Positions 57,155 through 64,000 of a stretch of 64,000 bases of DNA are shown here, piece by piece. Each line of letters begins with the position of its first letter. Position 1 is the first letter of the stretch. The DNA is from Rhabditoides inermis (taxonomy: Eukaryota; Nematoda; Chromadorea; Rhabditida; Rhabditidae), in assembly GCA_963966185.1 (NCBI GenBank), contig CAWZYM010000212.1, forward strand, positions 386,501-450,500. The letters are read 5' to 3'. The notes under the pieces were generated by a model. The model did no database searches. It had not been told where the DNA came from and worked only from the letters and a program-made list of their open reading frames with translations. A program made the translations under genes and the position numbers.

Positions 57155-58025
57155 CTCGGCGTTCTCATGTACGCGCCCTCTCCCTCGGTGATCACTCTCG
57201 CCATGCCCAGATCGTACATCACCGTGAGCGAGTCCTAGAGGGTTACTGTAGGTACGCGGATTACTGTAGGTAGGTTACTGTAGGTACGCGGATTACTGTT
57301 TACCCCACCTCGTACATGCCCATATTCTCGCACTTGATGTCGCGATGCAGCAACGACAGACTGTGCAGATCGTACAGCGCCTGAGGGCATGAATCTTCTC
57401 TCTCTCTCTCTCTCTTCTTTCTCTCACTTCTCTTCTCTCTCTCTTCTCTCTCCCTCCCTCTCTCACTCTCTCACTATCTCTCCCTCCCTCTCTCACTCTC
57501 TCTTCTCTCTCTCCCCCCTCTCTCTCACTCTCTCCCTCTCTCTCCACCTTCAACAGTTGCAGTCCATACTCGCACACCACTTTGATCAACTCGTGTCCGG
57601 ATATTCCGCCGAGTTTCGAGATCGGAGATCCGGGAAGCGACTCCATCACCATGTACGCCATCTCAAGTTTCAAAGTACCGTAACCCAGACACCAAGTTAC
57701 CGTACCTCCTTTCCGTCGAAGGTGAACAGTCCGCTGTCGATCATGCGCACCACGTGGGCCGTGGTATCGGCCGCGTCCTTGTCCGCTTTCTATACGGTAC
57801 TGGGTACGGGATACTGTAATGGAACTACCGTATACCTTCTTGATGCGGTTGAGTATGGCGATCTCCCAGCGCAGCGCGCCCTCACCCTCGCCGATAGCAA
57901 CCTAGGTTTACGGTAGAAGGTATACGGTAGGTACAGTATACCTTGAGCACGCCCTTCTCCTCGCCACGGTCGGCGAGCACTACGACACCGTTCGCGCCTA
58001 GAGGTTGCGTCTATCTCTCTTTCTC

Positions 58026-58072
<47 letters not shown>

Positions 58073-58209
58073 ACCTGCTCCGATCGTCTTGGTGATCTTC
58101 CATCCTCCGATCGTTCCGAGTGCGATTATCTTGTCGGCGACGACCTTGGCCGCTCCGCCCACGTCCCCGCCTTCCTCCTCCCCTTCCAGGCTGGAAGAGA
58201 GGGAGAATG

Positions 58210-58250
<41 letters not shown>

Positions 58251-58374
58251 AAACAAAGGAGGGGAAGAGAGGGAGGAAGAGAAGAAGAAAGAGAGGGAGA
58301 AGGGGGAGGAAGAGAGACAGGGTAAGAAGAACAGAGAGGGGGAGAGAGACTCACGGCTTTCCTCCGTCCGCCAT
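55755..58374 (-). CDS. TTBK/CK1-family protein kinase 2
   Basis: Second CK1/TTBK-type kinase, tandem to kinase 1. Thirteen exons join in frame: 58355-58374, 58075-58190, 57942-57997, 57836-57901, 57706-57789, 57548-57661, 57309-57380, 57155-57234, 56939-57005, 56367-56476, 55994-56069, 55868-55954 and 55755-55826. The product is 339 aa. Motifs: loop TIGAGANGVVV (residues 42-52), Lys64 in GVLK, HRDIKCENM (164-172), DLG in place of DFG (184-186), RGTDEWASLNC, VDDLWGWLYVMVEM. Catalytic Asp and Lys are present, so activity is plausible despite the changed loop and DLG. CTCGCAG three bases before the ATG may be a trans-splice acceptor. A minus-strand AATAAA lies at 55640-55645. Confidence 0.86.
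56085..56345. repeat. GA/CAGA-type microsatellite in kinase 2 intron
   Basis: (GA)n passing into GACAGACA and GAGAAGCAAAG repeats, filling intron 56070-56366. Other tracts in this gene: 57030-57153, 57392-57545, 58015-58072 and 58197-58345. Confidence 0.9.
56505..56828 (-). mobile_element. tRNA-derived SINE in kinase 2 intron
   Basis: Minus-strand head TATAGTTAGACG...GAGTTCGATTC resembles tRNA A and B boxes. The 3' part reads GTATGCACTTGTTGTATAGT then ATAGCGATTCTG, followed by a GATTGAGATTG tail. The same 3' part occurs alone at 60404-60470 in a KTI12 intron. Confidence 0.5.
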
Positions 58375-58689
58375 TCGCTGCGAGGCGAGCAGATGAAATG
58401 ACTACGCCAAGTTTCGATGGATCGCAAAAGACCGAATTCCGTGTGTTTTTCATTCTTGTCTAGACGGTGAAAAACAATCATTACCGCTCTGGAAAATTTA
58501 TTATGGAAAATTAAAAAAAACAACAAAAAAAACAACAAATCTGGGTTAGTGTAGTACTTTTGTGCATTTTATAGTGTACATGTATTTCTCACGCTGCACA
58601 ATATTTTGTTTATCGAAAAATTTGTTTATTTTTCATTGATTTTACGTTTTTAATGTCGTAATTAATCAATACAACTCCTTTTTATAGTA
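58375..58689. promoter_or_regulatory. Divergent promoter region, kinase 2 / KTI12
   Basis: A 315-bp AT-rich gap separates the two start codons. Possible SL trans-splice acceptors lie on both sides (CTCGCAG before kinase 2, TTTTATAG two bases before the KTI12 ATG). Call is positional. Confidence 0.45.
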
Positions 58690-59548
58690 ATGCCGTTCCT
58701 ACTCGTGACGGGTCATCCCGCGTGCGGCAAGTCAACTATCGTCGACAGGCTAGCCGAATTCTTCAGGAACAAGGGCAAGGAGGTCGGTTTTTTGTTGTAT
58801 TGTATATATCGCCACATTTCTTCAATACTCGCTATTGTGCAGGTGTTGATCGTGCGTGACGACGACTACGCACAGTTCAACCGCACCGACTACAACGACT
58901 CCAGCAAGGTCGGCATTTTAGTGTTTGTTTGTTTATTTGTTTATCATTGATGGTAGCCGTTACAGGAGAAGGACCAGCGCTCGTATATCCGCTCGCAGGT
59001 GCAGCGCCACCTCTCCAAGACCACCATCGTCATCTGCGACGCGCTCAACTATATCAAGGGTGTGTTACGATTATTAGAACCCATCAATATTGTGTTATTG
59101 ATTGATTTGCAGGTTTCCGCTACGAGCTGTTCCTGACGGGGAAGCTGTCGAAGACGACATACGCGGTGCTCGAGATCACCTCCGACGCCGACACGTGCCA
59201 GTGGCTCAACGGCGAGAAGGACGAGGCGATGCGGTGGGTGCCGTTTTGACTCCGAGTTCTTTAATACTTATCGTTTCATTTCGTTTAAAGCCTGCTTCAT
59301 AGCGCTAAAACTATCTACCTCCCTTGCAACTCATATATCCGATCTCACCTTTAACTCTCCTCTCTTGTTTTGTACGCTACTGCTACTAGTTTATTTTCCG
59401 TCTCCCACTGAGAGAGTATCCATCTTCCACTTTCCACTGAATGAAACTATTAGATACCCGTGCGAGAAAATCGACGAGCTGTTGATGCGGTTCGAGCGGC
59501 CCGACCCCAAGCAGCGCTGGGACTCGCCGCTCTTTTCTGTCAAGGTCG

Positions 59549-59590
<42 letters not shown>

Positions 59591-60607
59591 ACTCTCTCTC
59601 TCTCTCCTTCTGCTACTTCTTGTAATAGATAATAATAATAATAATGGTTTATCGCCGGGGGCGCGGCTCAGTGGATAGAGCGTCCGTCTCTCAATCTCAC
59701 GGTCGCTGGTTCGATCCCCCTCGGAGTCAACCATTCTTGCGAAATTCACCAAGCCCCTGTGGTGTGGCAATCCACTCTCATGGCAGCCAGAAGGCGTCAC
59801 AGCACCATCTGCGGACTCAAGAACGGAATTCAAGACGTCCGACGCCACCCAACCCAACTACCTCTGCTGACGTTGTCGTAATCCAAGAACCCCATCTTGT
59901 TCTCGACTAGGAGGACCCCGGATTCAACCGGCTAAACAAAAAAAAAATCCATATATGCAGACATAACACAATTATAATAGTGTAATATAATGCTCGCAGA
60001 CCGGTCGTCAGGAGCACCTCGACCCCTCTGCCGACGAGGACATGTCGCTCGACCTCGCCCACCCCGCTCCCCGCTCCGCCCCCCTCCCCGACAACGACAT
60101 ATACAAGTGGCTGTGCGAGGTATTGATTTATCGATTGATTGATCGATCGATTCCAATTCCAGGGCGTGGCGCTCACCGAAAACGCGGCGACGGCGGTCGT
60201 TCCCCTCGCGCCGACCAACTTCCTCCACGACCTCGACCGCACCACGCAGGAGGTATCGATTAGTTATTGATTGATTGATTCGTATCGATTGATTCCAGGT
60301 TGTGAGTCTTGTTGTGGAAGCGCAGCGGTCGGGGAGTGTCGGGGCGGACGGAGTGCTGGTCGCATGTGCTGCCGATGACTGCAACAGGGTACGGCTAGGA
60401 GTATCAATCAATCATTTATCCAGAATTGCTATATCCTGACTATACAACAAGTGCATACGGTACACCACAAGGACTTGGGAAATATGCCTAGTTGATGTTT
60501 AGAAGTATCTATCTATCACTGTCTCTCTTTCAGGTGCAGGTAACGGGTACGCGTTCGCTCGCTGAGCTGTCGCGCTTGAGACGGCAGTTCATCTCCATGC
60601 GGAGGTG

Positions 60608-60659
<52 letters not shown>

Positions 60660-61033
60660 CTACTTTCTCTATCATCTATCATCTCTCCCCTGTCTGTTCT
60701 GAGCATTTTCGAGTGTCCTCTCTTTCTCTCTTTCTCTTTCTTTCTCTCATTCCCTCTTTCTTCTCTCTCTCATTTCCTCTTTCTCTCTCTCTCTTCTCTC
60801 TCTCTCTCTTCTCTCTATCTCTTCTCTCTCTCTCTTCTCTCTTCTCTCTCTCTACTACTTTCTCTATCATCTATCCTCTCTCCTCTGTCTGTGCTGGGCA
60901 TTTTCGAGTGCCCTCTCTCTCTCTTTCTCTCCTTCTCTCTCTCTCATTCCCTCATTCTAGAACCAAGCCAGTGGATGGGAAGCAGGCAATCGCCACTCTC
61001 TTTGTCGACTTTCTCAATATGAACTGTAGGTGA
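58690..61033 (+). CDS. KTI12: KTI12 homologue (Elongator-associated P-loop protein)
   Basis: KTI12 is a P-loop ATPase that works with the Elongator complex in wobble-uridine modification of tRNA. Ten exons join in frame: 58690-58782, 58843-58908, 58966-59059, 59113-59233, 59454-59544, 60000-60119, 60163-60252, 60299-60388, 60534-60604 and 60961-61033. The product is 302 aa, near the family's usual 300-350. Walker A is GHPACGKST (residues 8-16). VRDDDYAQF, EKDQRSYIRSQVQRHLSK, VICDALNYIKGFRYEL and RFERPDPKQRWDSPLF are strong KTI12 signatures. The splice phase uses a G at the KG junction (59059/59113). A SINE sits in the intron 59545-59999 and a partial one in 60389-60533. A likely trans-splice acceptor TTTTATAG ends two bases before the ATG. 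Confidence 0.93.
59650..59940 (+). mobile_element. tRNA-derived SINE in KTI12 intron 5
   Basis: A-box-like GGCTCAGTGGATAGAGCG and B-box GGTTCGATCCC are correctly spaced (59666-59724). A body of about 200 bp and an A-rich end (59937-59947) follow. Preceded by an (ATA)n tract. No clear target duplication. Confidence 0.68.
60404..60475 (-). mobile_element. 3' fragment of the kinase-intron SINE
   Basis: Minus-strand reading GTATGCACTTGTTGTATAGT, then ATAGCAATTCTGGATAAATG and a TGAT tail. It shares the first part with the SINE at 56505-56828 and the GC(A/G)ATTCTGGATAAAT end with the RTE LINE at 54471. Confidence 0.6.
60608..60956. repeat. (CT)n-rich intron 9 of KTI12 with internal duplication
   Basis: CT-dominated; a segment with CTACTTTCTCTATCATCTAT and a following GCATTTTCGAGTG occurs twice (60655-60715 and 60850-60912), so the tract also duplicated as a block. 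Confidence 0.85.
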
Positions 61034-61185
61034 TGCTTGATATAATTGTGAATCATCCATGTTGTTGTTTGTTGTTGGCGGATTTTATCGGGTTGTTCTT
61101 TTTGTCAGATCAGTTTATATAAATAGTTTCTTTTTTAACAAATTTGTACATTCGCATCTTTCGTAGAATCCAATTCTTTATTTGA

Positions 61186-61498
61186 AGGAAGTGTACACTC
61201 TGAATTTCGAAGTTGAGTTAGCACTGCAATGTGAAAATACGATTGAAATAATGCACTTTTGCCAATACAACTATGTGTCGGAGACCTGTGTCGGCACCTT
61301 TAAATCTGTGAAAAGTTTTGTTGAACATTGAAAATTGGCACCAATTTCTGCATTTTGACACATTTTGCGCTCAATTTTTATCGGCTTGCCGGCATTTTCA
61401 ACAAATAGTTATACTGGCAAAACTGCATCGTTTTCATCATATTTTCACATACCGGACCGGTGCTAACTCCACTTCGAAATTCAGAGTGTACACTCCCT
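61186..61498. mobile_element. 313-bp TTAA-type MITE (AGGGAGTGTACACTC family), degraded flanks
   Basis: Ends AGGAAGTGTACACTCTGAAT and complement of GAGTGTACACTCCCT; flanks TTGA and CTAA instead of TTAA, consistent with an older copy. Lies between KTI12 and the receptor gene; the rest of 61034-61877 shows no feature. Confidence 0.75.
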
Positions 61499-61877
61499 CT
61501 AAGCGACATTGCCATTTGCCGGTCAAACTAACAAAGCCTAGATGATGTTGTGTAAGAGTAACTTTTTAATGATTTAACATTTCTTATTTCGGACAGTTGG
61601 TATTCAACTTGGTGTTCGTTAACTTCACGCTTCATATTCCTGTGAGATTATCTTGATGTTTTGTTGGGAGTGAGAACCGTAATTTTGAACATGAGTTGGA
61701 AAATTGTAGTTTTCGAACATGCTTGATCTAGTGAACGATAATTGCAGTGAAATTAGATGTTTTTTTGTGAGGAACACTTGCATCACTAAACTCTACGTTC
61801 CCCGGAGACCCGTTGATTATATAAAGTTTTGTCGGTACTACATATTCTGTCTTTTCTCAAACCACAACAGCACTCAA

Positions 61878-62966
61878 ATGTACTTTCATTTCGATATCTA
61901 TAATATCCTCCTCATTCTAACTTTGCCAACAAATGGCTATCTCATCTACCTTATCCTATTTCAAACCCACTCTAAAATTGGTCCATATAAGTTTGTCATT
62001 CTCGTCTTTGTTTTATTCGACGTCATATTTACGCTGGAAAGTTATATCATCCGACCGGTAAGCTACAAAACATCACCAATCAGATTATTTCTTGAAGAAT
62101 TTCGCTGCGCATGGCTACGCGTTTATGGTGTTCTCGGTAGAAAAGTGGATAGTTGAGAGCGAGGAGTTGACTCGTCTCATTGTCATATCCATATATGGAG
62201 GGCTGTTCTGTCAGTCCCTCCACCTCCTTGCTTGCCACTTCATATGTCGATATTTGATCATCAACAGGTAACATCGGGTGGCGGATAGTAAAAATAATTT
62301 ATACGGTTATATAATAACACGTGAAAAAAAGAAGATACAACAAAAAAGTGATAATGATACGCTCTATAATAGAAATACGCACGACTTGTGGAGGCGGCGC
62401 AGCACACTGATCATCTTCGCTTTCGTCGTCTCCTCCGTTCTGGTGAACATGGCTTGGACGGCCATCTGCGTATTCATGTTCCACCTATCCCCGGAAGAGT
62501 TGGACTACGTCCAGCCGGCTGTCAGGGCATACTACGGCAAGAGCGTCAACGAAACGGCAATCATCGGAGCCGTATATTTGGTGTGTGCTATCAATCAATC
62601 AATCAATCAATAGTAATCGATAAGTGCACTGTAGCTACCGGATCCTCAGTGGGAGAATCTGGTAGGCATCGCGCTGTGTGTGGGCATATTCACCGCCGAC
62701 TTCCTTGTCATCGCCTATTGCTCGTACAGAATTGTCAACGCCAGTCAGCAGCTGGTGTCGAAGAACGCAAAGGAACTGCAGGTTGGTGGCCACGATCCAC
62801 ACAACGACCATTCACATATTATACTATTATTATACTATTATAATATTACTACTCCTACTGTATAGGACCAACTGTTTCGCGCGTTGATAGCGCAGAGCGC
62901 TGTTCCACTGATATGTGTCTATGTACCATTCGTATGCGTCCATGGAGCAACGATTATCGGTGAATT

Positions 62967-63046
<80 letters not shown>

Positions 63047-63225
63047 TTCCCTCTATTCAGCCCTGGACATCAACTCTGTCCTCCAGCACATCGTTCTTCT
63101 CATGGACATTTTTCCTCGATCCCATTCTTATCACTGTCTTCATCAAAGAGTATCGCCTCTTCACAGCCCGCCTGCTTAGAATATCCAATGCCACCTTCGT
63201 GACTGCGATTTCACAATCCAAATGA
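61878..63225 (+). CDS. Str-type seven-transmembrane chemoreceptor, probable frameshift
   Basis: Candidate odorant receptor of the nematode Str family (chemosensory cilia in C. elegans). Exons: 61878-62057, 62098-62267, 62373-62580, 62650-62781, 62866-62959 and 63061-63225. T-N-G-Y-L-I-Y-L-I in TM1, IGPYKFVILVFVLFD in TM2, LHLLACHFICRY in TM3, SYRIVNASQQL then DQLFRALIAQSAVPLICVYV in TM5-6, and DPILITVFIKEYR at the C-terminal end fit the family. Within the last exon the frame breaks: the spliced frame reads LLMDIFP and the expected LDPILITVF follows in another frame with no intron possible. About 320 residues if the shift is ignored. Either a recent pseudogene or a one-base sequence error in the T/C run near 63106-63116. 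AATAAA lies near 63383. Confidence 0.72.
62967..63052. repeat. (CT)n tract in receptor intron
   Basis: CT microsatellite between the last two receptor exons. Confidence 0.9.
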
Positions 63226-63654
63226 GAAATTGGCACGTACGAATACGAATGATAGACGCGTCTGTGTTCTGTGATTGTTACTTGATTCAATTATCACATG
63301 AATGTTTTACGTCTGCAAAACCCTCTGCTCTTCTTTGCGCAAGACAGGGAAGTGCGATAGAACAGAATATGGTAGATCTGTGAAATAAATAATTTGTGTT
63401 TTTTTCATTACATTTTTTCCTAATCAAAATGTAGTAATTACCTTCCCAAGACACCCGAACATTTATCCTACGAAACTATACAGAAGTATTAAGATACCAC
63501 TACTCCATAAAAAATAGCGGCAGCTTTAAAAGAAATCAATTTATCTGGAAAAAATCTCTTCAATTTCGTACATACTCGCATCTACAGAAATAAACACTCC
63601 GTCTACAGTAATCTACAGTAGCATGGTCACAACATCTTCCGGAATGACAGCTTT
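63226..63654. other. Convergent intergenic region
   Basis: 3' ends of the receptor and the reductase face each other. AT-rich, no gene; the last 70 bp contain CTACAGTA repeats. Confidence 0.6.
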
Positions 63655-64000
63655 TCACATCTGATCGGCGCGGTCGGCGGCAGCCTTCACTGCTTCCATG
63701 GCAGCCGAGCGGAATCCTGCAATCATACCGTAACCTACAGTACCCCATCTCTTCCTACCGTACCTCTCTTCTCCAGTTCCCGCACTCCTGCAATGGTCGT
63801 GCCGGCCGGGGAGCACACCTTGTCCTTCAGCAGCCCCGGGTGGTCGCCGCTCTCCAGCACCAGCTTGGCGGCACCCTAGGTATACGGTAGCTGCGGTACT
63901 GGCTACAGTACCCCGTACCATGACAGTCTGAGCGGCGAGCTGCATGGCCTGATCGCGCGAGCACCCGGCGAGTACGCCTCCGTCCGCCAGCGCCTCGATG
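63655..64000 (-). CDS. PYCR: Pyrroline-5-carboxylate reductase, C-terminal part (partial)
   Basis: Last enzyme of proline synthesis: reduces pyrroline-5-carboxylate with NAD(P)H. Three exons are visible on the minus strand: 63919-64000 (runs off the right edge), 63764-63875 and 63655-63716. The reading contains [12 protein letters not shown], then [33 protein letters not shown] and the end [16 protein letters not shown]. The SPAGTTIAG stretch and the preceding helix are the hallmark of the dimerisation/active-site domain of the family. The N-terminal nucleotide-binding domain lies outside the window. Introns are tiny and made of TACCGTA/CTACAGTA-like sequence. Confidence 0.93.
   Translation of the reverse strand, partial: IEALADGGVLAGCSRDQAMQLAAQTVMVRGTVASTAATVYLGCRQAGAGERRPPGAAEGQGVLPGRHDHCRSAGTGEERYGRKRWGTVGYGMIAGFRSAAMEAVKAAADRADQM

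Noticed and set aside
58690..61033. 6-phosphofructo-2-kinase or L-seryl-tRNA(Sec) kinase instead of KTI12
   Set aside because: The P-loop alone would allow it, but KGFRYEL, the QRWDSPLF motif and overall length match KTI12.
61034..61877. Operon linking KTI12 and the receptor gene
   Set aside because: The gap is over 800 bp with a MITE in it and no SL2-type acceptor seen before the receptor start.

Overview
The window is nuclear DNA of a nematode, probably from the order Rhabditida. The evidence is many small introns of 40-50 nt, a FoxP gene of the fkh-7 type, a nematode-type Str chemoreceptor, tandem TTBK-like kinases, and TTTTATAG or CTCGCAG acceptors just before start codons. I cannot name the genus. 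Introns carry many (CT)n/(GA)n tracts, and coding exons are GC-rich compared with introns and transposons.

Left part (1-10.3 kb): the first exons of a FoxP transcription factor gene (minus strand, forkhead domain beyond the left edge). It is divergently arranged with a 17-exon secreted M1 aminopeptidase.

Middle part (10.6-49 kb): this looks like repeat desert but hides a cluster of tiny two-exon genes for secreted peptides. An almost invariant 23-residue signal exon is spliced to a variable four-cysteine exon. I find nine complete copies (all minus strand), two orphan second exons inside fold-back palindromes, and three orphan upstream-region fragments. Upstream regions share a CGCAATAACG block at fixed spacing. 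The cluster is built from repeated modules, including one tandem 5.3-kb duplication. After that duplication, each copy took its own insertion: a 3,240-bp Helitron-like element in copy 1 and a 1,515-bp element with tRNA-like pieces in copy 2. Both have an empty site in the other copy. The same region holds TTAA-specific MITEs (one in a triple nest), CR1-like and RTE LINE fragments, tRNA-derived SINEs and a spliced tyrosine recombinase gene.

Right part (49.6-64 kb): two tandem TTBK/CK1-type kinases (minus) separated by an AT-rich, uninterrupted Penelope-like reverse transcriptase ORF and an RTE copy with target-site duplication; a complete KTI12 homologue (plus); a Str-type seven-transmembrane receptor with a probable frameshift (plus); and the C-terminal exons of pyrroline-5-carboxylate reductase (minus, running off the right edge).

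The conventional genes do not form an obvious pathway. The most unusual content is the diversifying small-peptide family in the transposon-rich middle. Gene models were built by hand from splice sites, reading frame and family resemblance. No search, alignment or transcript data were available.
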